Shown here: one piece after another, positions 8,308-16,974 of the stretch | How the letters are laid out: each line of letters begins with the position of its first letter | How positions within the stretch are numbered: the first letter of the stretch is position 1 | Assembly (NCBI RefSeq): GCF_012516375.2 | Contig: NZ_CP051204.2 | Coordinates: forward strand, 6,820,001 to 6,884,000 | DNA: 64,000 bases | Direction: 5' to 3' | DNA from: Chitinophaga oryzae | GTDB lineage: Bacteria; Bacteroidota; Bacteroidia; Chitinophagales; Chitinophagaceae | The notes under the pieces: model-generated | Told to the model about the DNA's origin: nothing | The model's input: only the letters and a program-made list of their open reading frames with translations | Database searches by the model: none | Made by a program: the position numbers and the translations under genes

Positions 8308-8934
8308 ATGGACAAACAACTCATCCGTAACGCTTACAAAATTTATTGGCTGGAAAATGGTAAAGCCCCTGTTTCTGTATATAGCCTTTGCAAACAGCTG
8401 GACATCGCGGAAAGCACTTTCTATGAACAATACAGCTCACTGGAAGCCATCGAAAAAGACATCTGGCTGGCTGTTTTTGAAGACACCCTTGCCCAACTGC
8501 GCAACGATGAAACGTACCAGCAATATTCCGCACAGGAAAAACTGCTGGCCTTTTATTTCCTCTGGGTACAGAAACTAAAGGATGACCGCAGCTACTTCCT
8601 GCAACAAAGGGAACAATTCAGGCTGCCGGACCTTTACCGCAATAAGCTGGACACCTTCAAACATGCCTTTTACGCTTACGTAAGGGAACTGATCAAAGAA
8701 GGTTATGTCTCCAACGAAATCAAGGAAAGAAAATATATCTCCGATCAATATGTACATGGCTTCTGGGTACAGGCCCTTTTCGTGCTGAAATACTGGCTCA
8801 ACGACTCCAGCGCCAACTTTGAAATGACAGATGCCGCCATCGAAAAAGCAGTCAACCTCAGCTTCCAGCTGATAAAGTCCAATACACTGGATTCACTGCT
8901 CGATTTTGGCAAATTCATCTTTACGCGGAAATAG
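8308..8934 (+). CDS. TetR-like transcriptional regulator
   Basis: A 208-residue regulator beginning MDKQLIRNAYKIYWLENG. The N-terminal helix-turn-helix lies at about residues 20-50 (VYSLCKQLDIAESTFYEQYSS). A helical ligand/dimerisation domain follows, rich in aromatic residues. I start at 8308 rather than the in-frame upstream ATG at 8251 because homology-like sequence begins there and the candidate promoter lies just before. Only 5 bases separate it from the ABC1 kinase gene, so the two are cotranscribed. This regulator/ABC1-kinase pairing recurs in Bacteroidota as far as I know. The ligand is unknown. Confidence 0.8.
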   Translation: MDKQLIRNAYKIYWLENGKAPVSVYSLCKQLDIAESTFYEQYSSLEAIEKDIWLAVFEDTLAQLRNDETYQQYSAQEKLLAFYFLWVQKLKDDRSYFLQQREQFRLPDLYRNKLDTFKHAFYAYVRELIKEGYVSNEIKERKYISDQYVHGFWVQALFVLKYWLNDSSANFEMTDAAIEKAVNLSFQLIKSNTLDSLLDFGKFIFTRK

Positions 8935-8939
8935 GCTTT

Positions 8940-10262
8940 ATGAAAGAACAATCCAATATTCCCACCTCCAAAGTAGAAAGGGCGGGAAAATTTGTCACCA
9001 CCGGACTGAAAGTAGGCACCAACTATATTAAACATTATACCCGTAAACTGGTGGACCCGTCCCTTTCCAAAGAGACGCTCCACCAGGATAACGCCGCTGA
9101 TATCTACGAAACGCTCAGCAGCCTGAAAGGCAGCGCCCTGAAAGTGGCCCAGATGCTCAGTATGGACAAAGGCATGCTGCCTAAAGCCTATACCGAAAAG
9201 TTCGCCATGTCGCAATACAGCGCACCGCCGCTCTCCGGCCCGCTGGTGGTCAACACGTTTGTAAAAACGCTGGGCAAATCACCGGCACAGCTGTACGATA
9301 AATTCGAAATGCGCGCCTCCAACGCCGCCTCCATCGGCCAGGTGCACAAAGCCTGGAAAGACGGGAAAGCGCTGGCCGTCAAAATACAGTACCCCGGCGT
9401 GGCCAACAGTGTAAAATCCGACCTCCGCATTGTGAAACCCTTTGCCATCCGCATTGTAGGCATGAACGAAGTGGACATGGACAAATATTTTGAAGAGATA
9501 GAAAGCAAACTGCTGGAAGAAACAGACTATAAACTGGAGCTGACCCGCTCTATGGCGCTCTCCCGCGAATGCGCCCATATCCCCCACCTGCTGTTCCCCC
9601 AGTATTACCCGGAACTGTCGTCCGACAGAATCATCACGATGGACTGGCTCGAGGGGCAGCACCTGAAAGAATTTCTGCAGGGCAATCCCTCCCAGGAAGC
9701 CCGCAATAATATCGGGCAGGCGCTCTGGGATTTTTACCAGTTCCAGGTACACCAGCTGAAACAGGTACATGCCGATCCCCATCCGGGCAACTTCCTCATG
9801 CGGCCCGACGGTACCGTCGGCATTTTCGATTTCGGCTGTGTAAAGGAAATACCGGAAGACTTCTATTACAATTATTTCCTGCTTACCGACAAGGAGGTAC
9901 TGAAAGACGACAAACGCCGCTATGAAATATATACCAACCTGGAAATGATCCATCCTACGGATACGCCCAAAGAAGTGGAATTCTTCTCCGGGCTTTTCCA
10001 GCATATGATAGACCTGCTCACCCTCCCCTTCACCGTAGACCATTTTGACTTTGGCAACGAAGCCTATTTCAATGAAATCTACGCTTACATGGACGAACTT
10101 TATAACATGAAGGAAGTCAGGGAGTCCAAAGTGGCCAGAGGGTCGCGGCACAGTCTGTATATCAACCGGACCTATTTCGGGCTGTATTCTATCTTAAGTG
10201 AACTGAAAGCCAATATAGTGACCGGCGCCAGTGGGTTCTCGCCTCGCAAGGAAACCAAGTGA
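8940..10262 (+). CDS. ABC1/UbiB-family atypical kinase
   Basis: A 440-residue member of the ADCK/UbiB protein-kinase-like family. Diagnostic motifs occur in order: a KxGQ-type N-terminal helix (LKGSALKVAQMLS), the Ala-rich loop replacing the glycine-rich loop (ASNAASIGQVHKA), the VAIK-like lysine (ALAVKIQYPGV), the catalytic loop (HADPHPGNFL) and the metal site (IFDFGCVKE). Family members support isoprenoid quinone or membrane-lipid metabolism and bind ATP with unusual ADP preference. It would be peripheral to the inner membrane. The C-terminus is odd: its last residues are encoded by a 16-base word (10227-10242) that is repeated just after the stop (10263-10278) at the edge of a large hairpin element. 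Confidence 0.9.
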   Translation: MKEQSNIPTSKVERAGKFVTTGLKVGTNYIKHYTRKLVDPSLSKETLHQDNAADIYETLSSLKGSALKVAQMLSMDKGMLPKAYTEKFAMSQYSAPPLSGPLVVNTFVKTLGKSPAQLYDKFEMRASNAASIGQVHKAWKDGKALAVKIQYPGVANSVKSDLRIVKPFAIRIVGMNEVDMDKYFEEIESKLLEETDYKLELTRSMALSRECAHIPHLLFPQYYPELSSDRIITMDWLEGQHLKEFLQGNPSQEARNNIGQALWDFYQFQVHQLKQVHADPHPGNFLMRPDGTVGIFDFGCVKEIPEDFYYNYFLLTDKEVLKDDKRRYEIYTNLEMIHPTDTPKEVEFFSGLFQHMIDLLTLPFTVDHFDFGNEAYFNEIYAYMDELYNMKEVRESKVARGSRHSLYINRTYFGLYSILSELKANIVTGASGFSPRKETK

Positions 10263-10430
10263 GCCAGTGGGTTCTCGCAAAGACGCAAAGCAGCAAAGAA
10301 CGCGAAGAATCATATAAGCCAGCTAAGAAAGCAAAGGAGCGAAGATCAAATGTGATCTCCGCTCCTTTGCTTTCTTATTTATTCTTAAAAAACTTTGCGT
10401 TCTTTGCTGCTTTGCGTCTTTGCGAGAACC
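10263..10430. repeat. Large double hairpin element, copy A
   Basis: A perfect 34-bp outer inverted repeat (10270-10303 with 10397-10430) made of GCAAAGA-like words encloses an inner hairpin at 10324-10377: arms around AAAGCAAAGGAGCG, one mismatch, then AGATCA / TGATCT with an AATG loop. It fills most of the gap between the ABC1 kinase and the LytS-type gene and could act as a terminator or mRNA stabiliser. A homologous copy lies at 26362-26516. Confidence 0.9.
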
Positions 10431-10500
10431 TACATCGTGGGAATAGGGGCGTTGGTCGCAACTTGTCCTGCCTCATCATCATTTATCTCTAAATTGCGGC

Positions 10501-11541
10501 ATGGCAAATGAATGGTATAACCGCAAATGGGCTATTGTCGCGACACATGCACTCGTGTGGACGCTGTTGTACTCGCTCCCTTTCCTGCTGCGCCCCACCT
10601 ACGAAAAACCATCTCCTGCCGAGATGGCGGAACGGGCGTCCTGGTTTTACTTCCTGCTGGTTTTTTATCTCACCCAGATCATCTTTTTTTACACCAACGC
10701 TTTTTACCTGATACCCAAGCTGGTACAGCAAAAACGGATCATGGAATACACCGGCGTGTTGCTGCTGGTGTTCCTGTTTTTTTGCACCATGCGGTTCGCC
10801 TTTGAACGGTTTTACCTGGGGAAAACAGCGGTAGACCTGAAGCCGCTGATCCTCTTCACCGTTTTTGCTTTCCTGTTTATCTTATCGGCCAGCACCGCGT
10901 TCCAGATGGTGCGGGAACGGATACTGATGGACCGGAAAGTCAGCGCCCGGGAAAATGAGAACCTGAAAACGGAGCTGTCCCTCCTGCGGTCGCAGGTAAG
11001 CCCCCACTTCATGTTCAATGTGCTTAATAATATGGTGTCGCTGGCCCGGAAAAAATCGGACCTGCTGGAGCCCTCCCTTATCAAATTGTCTTCGCTGATG
11101 CGGTATATGCTCTACGAAGCAGACGAAGAGAAAATGCCCCTCCAGCGCGAAGTGGAATACCTGCAAAGTTATATCGACCTGCAACGGCAGCGTTTTGGCA
11201 AAAATGTGGAGATCAACGTGGAAATGAACGTGCCCAACAACCACTACGAGATAGAACCGATGTTGCTGATACCATTTGTGGAAAACGCCTTCAAACACGG
11301 GACAGGCTTCATTATGAACGCCCGGATCGATATCAACCTGTTTACCACGGCGGATAAACTTTTTTTTGCCGTCAGGAACAAATACAGCACCGCTTCCGAA
11401 GAAGTAAAAGATAAAACCAGCGGTATCGGGCTGGCCAACGTAAAACGCCGGCTCAACCTGCTTTATGGGAATAACTACGTACTCCAGATCAACACCAAAG
11501 ATGACTGGTTTTACGTAACATTGCAGCTGGACCTGCATTAA
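10501..11541 (+). CDS. LytS/YehU-type sensor histidine kinase
   Basis: A 346-residue membrane kinase with four hydrophobic helices in residues about 12-135, a short coiled linker (VSARENENLKTELSLLRSQ) and the His_kinase domain. The phospho-accepting His169 lies in SQVSPHFMFNVLNN. The ATP-binding domain has the N box FVENAFKHG and a G box IGLANVKRRLNLLYG. It senses through the membrane domain, with no large periplasmic loop. It sits 22 bases before a LytTR response regulator, its cognate partner, and upstream of a TonB-type barrel protein that is the likely target. Confidence 0.93.
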   Translation: MANEWYNRKWAIVATHALVWTLLYSLPFLLRPTYEKPSPAEMAERASWFYFLLVFYLTQIIFFYTNAFYLIPKLVQQKRIMEYTGVLLLVFLFFCTMRFAFERFYLGKTAVDLKPLILFTVFAFLFILSASTAFQMVRERILMDRKVSARENENLKTELSLLRSQVSPHFMFNVLNNMVSLARKKSDLLEPSLIKLSSLMRYMLYEADEEKMPLQREVEYLQSYIDLQRQRFGKNVEINVEMNVPNNHYEIEPMLLIPFVENAFKHGTGFIMNARIDINLFTTADKLFFAVRNKYSTASEEVKDKTSGIGLANVKRRLNLLYGNNYVLQINTKDDWFYVTLQLDLH

Positions 11542-11563
11542 ATGCCAAAATCAACATTTTTTG

Positions 11564-12271
11564 ATGAAATGTATAGCCATTGATGACGAACCGTTGGCGC
11601 TCGACTTGCTGGAAGACAATATCAGCATGGTGCCTTATCTGCAGCTGGTAGCAAAATGCAACAATGCTTTCGAGGCAATGGAAGTATTGCGGACGCAGCA
11701 GGTCGATCTTATTTTCCTCGATATCCAGATGCCGGGCCTTACCGGCCTGCAGTTCCTGCAATCCATGGCCAGCAAGCCCCTCGTCATCCTGATCACTGCT
11801 TATGAGAAATACGCCCTCGAAGGGTTCAATCTCGACGTCACCGACTACCTCGTTAAACCGGTATCCCTGGAACGTTTTGTAAAAGCCTGCAACAAAGCCA
11901 ACGAGCTGCATCAGCTCAGAAGCGCCGGCAAAGCCGCCCGCGACCAGAGCGATTTCTTCTTCGTCAACGTGGATTACAGCCTGTTTAAGGTGGTCTTCGC
12001 GGATATCATCTGGGTAGAAGGATTAAAGGATTATGTGAAAATCCACCTGAAAAGCACCAACAAACCGGTCATCACCCGCATGAGCATCAAAAACCTGGAA
12101 GAACAACTGCCGCCGGCCCGTTTTATCCGTATTCACAAATCGTACATTATCTCTGTGGCCGCCATCACCGCCATCCGGAAAAACAGCGTGTTCCTGCAGG
12201 ATACCGAGCTGCCTGTAGGCGATACTTACCGGGATGCCCTTTATGCGATCGCCGGAAAAAGTCAGTCCTGA
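11564..12271 (+). CDS. LytTR-family response regulator
   Basis: A 235-residue two-domain regulator. The receiver (residues 1-120) has the acidic pocket D7/D8, phospho-acceptor D53 in LIFLDIQMPG, and K at LVKPVSLERF. The C-terminal LytTR DNA-binding domain (about 135-235) shows VDYSLFKVVFADIIWVEG and RFIRIHKSYIISV. I use the ATG at 11564; a TTG directly before it is also in frame. It pairs with the kinase upstream. Two identical AAAGCACCTTT words 21 bases apart begin right after its stop codon, in front of the next gene, and are plausible LytTR binding sites. Confidence 0.93.
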   Translation: MKCIAIDDEPLALDLLEDNISMVPYLQLVAKCNNAFEAMEVLRTQQVDLIFLDIQMPGLTGLQFLQSMASKPLVILITAYEKYALEGFNLDVTDYLVKPVSLERFVKACNKANELHQLRSAGKAARDQSDFFFVNVDYSLFKVVFADIIWVEGLKDYVKIHLKSTNKPVITRMSIKNLEEQLPPARFIRIHKSYIISVAAITAIRKNSVFLQDTELPVGDTYRDALYAIAGKSQS

Positions 12272-12272
12272 T

Positions 12273-12304
12273 AAAGCACCTTTTGTAGCAAAAAAAGCAC
12301 CTTT
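12273..12304 (+). promoter_or_regulatory. Candidate LytTR operator: paired direct repeats
   Basis: AAAGCACCTTT occurs at 12273-12283 and again at 12294-12304, exactly 21 bases (two helical turns) apart. LytTR proteins typically bind two direct 9-bp repeats on one face of the helix. The pair is 36 bases upstream of the candidate -7 element at 12340. Binding is inferred. Confidence 0.5.
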
Positions 12305-12339
12305 CATCTCATTTGCCGAAAAAATCGATTTGGCAAGTC

Positions 12340-12347
12340 TACTTTTG
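12340..12347 (+). promoter_or_regulatory. Candidate -7 element of the outer-membrane gene
   Basis: TACTTTTG matches TAnnTTTG exactly and lies 22 bases before the ATG at 12369. A TTTG at 12312-12315 is 24 bases upstream, slightly far for a -33 box. This weak -33 would fit a promoter needing an activator. Confidence 0.45.
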
Positions 12348-12368
12348 TATACTCAGAATTCTAATACA

Positions 12369-14942
12369 ATGCGAAAAATCTACTTGTTTTTCATGTTTGT
12401 GCTCCTGCTGACACAAGCTCACGCCCAGGCCCCGGGCGGAAAAATGCCCCCGGGTACGGCTGGTAAAGGTCCAGGCAATATCGGACATGTATATGGTAAA
12501 TTAATTGACGCCGATGGCAAACCCGTCGGTTATGCCTCCGTCATCATCCTGCAGGGCCGTATGGACTCCGCCACCAAAAAGATGAAAGACGTGCTGGTAA
12601 AAGGTATGCTCACCAAGGCCAACGGCGAGTTCAGCCTCGACGAGCTGCCGCTCAGAGGGCCGCTCAAATTACAGGCTTCCGGCACCGGCTATAAAACCTA
12701 CACCCAGCCGGTTGTATTTCCTCCGATCGATAAAGACCTCGGTAACATCAAACTGGCCGCCAGCACCACACAGCTGCAGGGCGTAACCGTGACCGGCTCC
12801 AAGCCCATCATGCAGATGGATATTGACAAGAAGGTGTTTAACGTAGAGAAAAATATCACGAGCACCGGCGGCACCGCCCTCGATGTGATGAAAAACGTGC
12901 CCTCCGTAAATGTGGACATCGACGGGAATGTGACCCTGCGTAACAGCGCCCCGCAGCTGTTCATCGATGGCCGCCCTACCACCCTCACCCTCGAACAGAT
13001 CCCCGCTGACGCAATCGAAAGCGTGGAAGTGATTACCAACCCCTCCGCCAAATACGACGCCTCCGGCGGCAACGCGGGCATCCTGAACATCGTACTGAAG
13101 AAAAACCGCAAAACCGGCTACAACGGTAACCTCCGCGCCGGCGTGGACAAACGCGGCGCACTCAATGCAGGCGCCGACTTCAACGTACGCCAGGGTAAAC
13201 TCAATTTCTCCGCCAGCGCCATGGGCAACCAGATGAAGAGCCGTACCACCGGTACCACCGACCGGCTCAACTTCGGCGACAACCCGAATACGCACATCCT
13301 CCAATCCAACAGCAACAAATCCAACGGCGGCTTCGCCTTCGGAAAAGTGGGCGTGGACTGGTTCGCCACCAACCGTACCACCTTCTCCGTCTCCGGTATC
13401 AAAGTACACGGCGAATTCAAGCCGGAAGAGAACATCAACATCTTCACAGATACCATCAGAGGGAAAGACATCACCCACATGTACAGCGAACGTAATTCCC
13501 ATTCCAAAATGGCATTCGACGCAAACGGGCTGGTACTGGGCATGAAACACCTGTTCCCCAGGGAAGGCGAAGAACTGACGGTAGATGCTAACTACTTCGG
13601 CGGCAAAAGCAAAAACAACGCTGACTACATCACCGATTTCTACGCCAACGGACAAGGCGGCACTATCAACCGCACCGACAAACAACAGATCCTGGGCAAC
13701 GGTAAAATCACCTTCATCACGGTACAGACCGACTACGTAAGACCTTTTACCCAAACACTCAAGCTGGAAACAGGTCTGCGTATGTCCAGCCGCCGCACTG
13801 AAAGTAACTTTAACAACTACATGTTCGACCACCAGGCCGGTGAATATAAACTGATCCCCGGCGCGTCCAACAATTTCAAAAATACGGACAACGTATACGC
13901 GGCTTATGCCAGCATCTCCCACACCATCAAAAACTTTGGTTACAAAGTGGGCCTGCGCGCAGAAAGCTCCGATTATAAGGGAGAACTGATCAACGTAAAA
14001 CAGGAGTTTAAAAACAACTACCCTGTCAGCCTGTTCCCCTCCGTATTCCTCAGCCAGAAGCTGAAACACGACCAGGAGCTGCAGGTAAGCTATACCCGCA
14101 GGATCAACCGGCCGAACTTCTTCCAGCTGATTCCGTTTACCGATTCTACCGATAAACTGAATATCACAAAAGGTAATCCCGGCCTGGTGCCTGAATTCAC
14201 CAATTCCGTGGAGATGTCCTACCTCAAAACGTTCAAGGGCAACAACACCTTCATGGGTACCGTGTACTACAAGCACACCAACGGTCTGATCACCCGCTTC
14301 CTTACCAAGGAAACCGATCCGGCCAACGGCGCCGAACTGCTGGTAAACACCTACATCAACGCCAATTCCAGCTACTCTATGGGTGCGGAACTAACGTCGA
14401 TGAATACATTGACCAAATGGTGGTCGATGTCTGCCAACGTGAATATCTATAATTCGAAAATCAATACGGACAATACCGGTCAGCCTTCGCAGGACGCCCT
14501 ATGGGCCTGGTTCGGTAAACTGAACAACACCTTCAAGCTGCCGCTCAACTTCGAGATACAGCTCACCGGTTTGTACCAGTCCAAAACTAATCTGCCGGTT
14601 AACGACAACAAAGGCAGACAGGACGGGCCTCCCATGCAGCAGTCACAAAACGCGTCGCAAGGTTACATTGCTTCCTTCTACGCTGTGGATGCCGCTATCA
14701 AGAAGAGTTTCCTGAAAAACAATGCCGCTTCGGTGACACTGAGCTTCAGCGATATCTTCAGGACCCGCAAAATGGACCAGTACTCTGAAAGCGTTTACTT
14801 CACGCAGTATTACAACCGGCTCCGTGATCCGCAGATGATCCGCCTCAACTTCGCTTATCGCTTCGGGAAAGTGGATATGACGCTGTTCAAACGCAAGAAC
14901 ATGGCCGGCGGTATGCAGGGCATGCAGGAAGTAGTGCAGTAA
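12369..14942 (+). CDS. TonB-dependent receptor-like outer-membrane beta-barrel protein
   Basis: An 857-residue exported protein. The signal peptide is MRKIYLFFMFVLLLTQAHAQ. It is followed by a Gly/Pro-rich spacer, a carboxypeptidase-regulatory-like beta domain (YGKLIDADGKPVGYASVIIL ... FSLDELPL, residues about 45-130), a plug domain (GGTALDVMKNVPSVNVDIDG ... AIESVEVITNPSAKYD, about 160-250) and a long barrel ending near FAYRFGKVDM. The barrel resembles the OMP_b-brl_3 family of Bacteroidota rather than SusC; no SusD follows. I start at 12369 because the upstream in-frame extension overlaps the LytTR gene and would bury the signal peptide. It is probably controlled by the preceding LytTR system. 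The cargo is unknown (metal or small molecule, or no transport at all). Confidence 0.87.
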   Translation: MRKIYLFFMFVLLLTQAHAQAPGGKMPPGTAGKGPGNIGHVYGKLIDADGKPVGYASVIILQGRMDSATKKMKDVLVKGMLTKANGEFSLDELPLRGPLKLQASGTGYKTYTQPVVFPPIDKDLGNIKLAASTTQLQGVTVTGSKPIMQMDIDKKVFNVEKNITSTGGTALDVMKNVPSVNVDIDGNVTLRNSAPQLFIDGRPTTLTLEQIPADAIESVEVITNPSAKYDASGGNAGILNIVLKKNRKTGYNGNLRAGVDKRGALNAGADFNVRQGKLNFSASAMGNQMKSRTTGTTDRLNFGDNPNTHILQSNSNKSNGGFAFGKVGVDWFATNRTTFSVSGIKVHGEFKPEENINIFTDTIRGKDITHMYSERNSHSKMAFDANGLVLGMKHLFPREGEELTVDANYFGGKSKNNADYITDFYANGQGGTINRTDKQQILGNGKITFITVQTDYVRPFTQTLKLETGLRMSSRRTESNFNNYMFDHQAGEYKLIPGASNNFKNTDNVYAAYASISHTIKNFGYKVGLRAESSDYKGELINVKQEFKNNYPVSLFPSVFLSQKLKHDQELQVSYTRRINRPNFFQLIPFTDSTDKLNITKGNPGLVPEFTNSVEMSYLKTFKGNNTFMGTVYYKHTNGLITRFLTKETDPANGAELLVNTYINANSSYSMGAELTSMNTLTKWWSMSANVNIYNSKINTDNTGQPSQDALWAWFGKLNNTFKLPLNFEIQLTGLYQSKTNLPVNDNKGRQDGPPMQQSQNASQGYIASFYAVDAAIKKSFLKNNAASVTLSFSDIFRTRKMDQYSESVYFTQYYNRLRDPQMIRLNFAYRFGKVDMTLFKRKNMAGGMQGMQEVVQ

Positions 14943-14961
14943 TTTACTGGCTTCCGGATGC

Positions 14962-15003
14962 AGGGGATTTATTGATGCAACGGGCTGCATCGGTAAATCC
15001 CCT
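14962..15003. terminator. Bidirectional terminator hairpin
   Basis: Outer stem AGGGGATTTA / TAAATCCCCT (14962-14971 with 14994-15003) and inner stem GATGCA / TGCATC, between the convergent barrel gene and the phosphatase gene. Confidence 0.7.
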
Positions 15004-15041
15004 GATCATTTTCAATGGCAGGAGTTAAGCAGGGCCTGGAT

Positions 15042-15770
15042 CTACGGATTCCGGCCTTTTTCGTTGGGGTATAACAGGTAGGCGGGATCGCTCTGCCACA
15101 CTTCCTTTGTATCGATGTTCATAGCCGACAGCTTGCCGGTGAAGGCCGCACCGGTATCAATATTGAACACATTGACACGGTTCATCGGCAGCTCTTCATC
15201 GTAGTTCAGCGTAGGGGTGTGACCGATATATATTTCATTGTAAAGCAGCAACCGCTTGGGATAGCAGCGGGAATCCTTTTTCAGCCTTTTGTCCATGGCC
15301 AGCGCCAGCTCCCAAAGGGTCCGGTCCCAGTAACACATGGCTTCGAAACGCTCATGGACAGGGCCATGCATAGAGGCATACCCGGCATGGATAAACAGCC
15401 GGTCGGTTTCTTCATAGTAGTTCAGCATCCGGTTAAAGAATGCCAGGTGATGCAGCTTGTCTTTATCGGACAGTTTATTGTAGCTGGCCACCGTAGCTTT
15501 GCCGCCATGTTGCAGCCAGCTGGTCACCGGTTGTTCGCCGGCCAGCCACATCTCGCACCAGGCGTCGTGGTTGCCTTTGATAAAAATACAAGCGTACTGC
15601 GAAGACAGCTCCATCAGGAAACGGATCAGTTCTGCAGACTCAGACCAGCCATCTACATAATCTCCCAGAAAAATAAACCGGTCGTCCTTTTCCGGCCCAA
15701 TCCTTTCCAGCAGCTGTTTCAGTGCTTTCAAGGCGCCGTGAATATCGCCAATAACGTATGTGGCAGGCAT
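15042..15770 (-). CDS. PPP-family metallophosphatase
   Basis: A 242-residue calcineurin-like phosphoesterase of the bacterial PPP type. The three signature blocks are complete: GDIHG (D9, H11), GDYVDG (D37) and GNHDAW (N67, H68), with later histidines at FIHAGYA and IGHTPTL completing a two-metal site. Relatives dephosphorylate phosphoproteins or cleave phosphoesters such as Ap4A. It is cytoplasmic. It is the last gene of a tight minus-strand unit (Nudix-type regulator, DUF4291, 2OG-Fe(II) oxygenase, this gene), 9 bases after the oxygenase. This context suggests nucleotide or ADP-ribose-linked chemistry rather than general protein phosphatase work, but that is inference. Confidence 0.88.
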   Translation of the reverse strand: MPATYVIGDIHGALKALKQLLERIGPEKDDRFIFLGDYVDGWSESAELIRFLMELSSQYACIFIKGNHDAWCEMWLAGEQPVTSWLQHGGKATVASYNKLSDKDKLHHLAFFNRMLNYYEETDRLFIHAGYASMHGPVHERFEAMCYWDRTLWELALAMDKRLKKDSRCYPKRLLLYNEIYIGHTPTLNYDEELPMNRVNVFNIDTGAAFTGKLSAMNIDTKEVWQSDPAYLLYPNEKGRNP

Positions 15771-15779
15771 GATTTCCTT

Positions 15780-16325
15780 TTATTTATACATAATGTCCGA
15801 CCGTAGCACATACTTGGTCCCTGCCGTCAGCAGCGTACCTTCATGCAGCAACGGATGATAAAAAATCAGCGCTGTCCCTGTTTCCGGCAGGATCTCCTCC
15901 CCTGTTTTGAAAACCGTGCTGCCGCCGCTATAGCCTTCATTGAGGTAAATCATAAAGGTATACTGGCTGGCTTCGAAACGGTTCCGGACAAAACTACCGT
16001 CCTTATGCATTTTGAAGCGCTGTCCCGGGCTGTATTTGTAGAAACGGAACAGCTCATTCAGGCCGCATGCGGTACGGTTGTCGTCGCCTTCCGGTGCATA
16101 GGGACGCAACTTTTCCCATATAAAGGTAGCATAAGCTGCATCTTTATGCAATACTCTTTCGTTATTACGAACGCCTTTGATCATCCTTTGCTGGCCATTT
16201 CCCACATCCACCATCGCTTCTTCATAGCCCATGGCTTCACTGCGGTCTATCAGTTCCCTGCATTCTTCTGCAGAAAGGAAATGCTTCAGGGTGAAAATGC
16301 CGGGGGCGTAGGTATGTTTTTGCAT
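15780..16325 (-). CDS. 2OG-Fe(II) dioxygenase, prolyl-4-hydroxylase-like
   Basis: A 181-residue double-stranded beta-helix oxygenase. From the start MQKHTYAPGIF, the iron ligands are H107 and D109 (FKMHKDGSF) and H161 (HPLLHEGT); R175 in YVLRSDIMY would bind 2-oxoglutarate. The family hydroxylates proteins, nucleic acids or small molecules using O2 and 2-oxoglutarate. An in-frame ATG at 16352 would add nine residues and overlap the upstream DUF4291 gene by 14 bases; either start implies translational coupling. The substrate is unknown. Confidence 0.85.
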   Translation of the reverse strand: MQKHTYAPGIFTLKHFLSAEECRELIDRSEAMGYEEAMVDVGNGQQRMIKGVRNNERVLHKDAAYATFIWEKLRPYAPEGDDNRTACGLNELFRFYKYSPGQRFKMHKDGSFVRNRFEASQYTFMIYLNEGYSGGSTVFKTGEEILPETGTALIFYHPLLHEGTLLTAGTKYVLRSDIMYK

Positions 16326-16338
16326 AGCATACTGTTTT

Positions 16339-16974
16339 TTAACGTAAATCAATAGTGGTGCACAGCACAGGGTCTTCCAGCGGGTACACGCTTTCTTCCG
16401 GCACCTGTAGTGCGTCCGGATCGCGCTGCAACACGGCGTACTGCTCTTTCACAAAGCCGGTGATATCTTCAATAGCGACGATCTGCCGCTGTCCGAATTC
16501 TTTCAGGATATCTCCCCGCAGCCCCAGCTGGATGGCTCTTCTCTCCAGTTTGTTGCCCCATGGGTCATGGTCGGGGTCCCACTGCAGACGCACATCTCCT
16601 GCCTGCAGGGCTGCCTGCCAGGCTTCTTTTTCAGGGAAAAGCCACGGTTTGTAAGACGAAGGAACCGCCTGCGATAAGATTTTTTCAAAAAATGTTTTGG
16701 GGAGATGGACCGCCAACACCCTTTCCTGCCCTTCTTTTGCGGCCCAGCCACAGCGGTACATCATCCACAGGAAATTGGGTTTTATCCACGACATGCGGTC
16801 ATAACTGTAGGCATTGCCGCCAAATACCTGATGGTCAACGGCATAACGGGCGATGGCGGGACTGTAGGCCTGATACACTACGACGGTATCGGCAGTCTGT
16901 TGGGCAATCAGTTGTTTACCGGAGGCCGGTAAGGTTTCCTGCAACTTTTTCCAGGAAACGGTCTTTAGTTTCAT
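16339..16974 (-). CDS. DUF4291-family protein
   Basis: A 211-residue cytoplasmic protein recognised as DUF4291 by VVVYQAYSPAIARYAV followed by RMSWIKPNFLWMMYRCGW and ERVLAVHLPKTFFEKIL. No biochemical function is established to my knowledge. Its start codon overlaps the stop of the upstream Nudix-type regulator in an ATGA arrangement (16971-16974), so the two are translationally coupled. Neighbour genes (Nudix-like regulator, oxygenase, phosphatase) hint at a nucleotide- or ADP-ribose-related role; that is inferred from context only. Confidence 0.88.
   Translation of the reverse strand: MKLKTVSWKKLQETLPASGKQLIAQQTADTVVVYQAYSPAIARYAVDHQVFGGNAYSYDRMSWIKPNFLWMMYRCGWAAKEGQERVLAVHLPKTFFEKILSQAVPSSYKPWLFPEKEAWQAALQAGDVRLQWDPDHDPWGNKLERRAIQLGLRGDILKEFGQRQIVAIEDITGFVKEQYAVLQRDPDALQVPEESVYPLEDPVLCTTIDLR

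Noticed and set aside
12669..14276. A 535-codon frame opposite the outer-membrane barrel gene
   Set aside because: It is a shadow of GC-rich third positions with low-complexity, valine- and glycine-rich translation and no family match.
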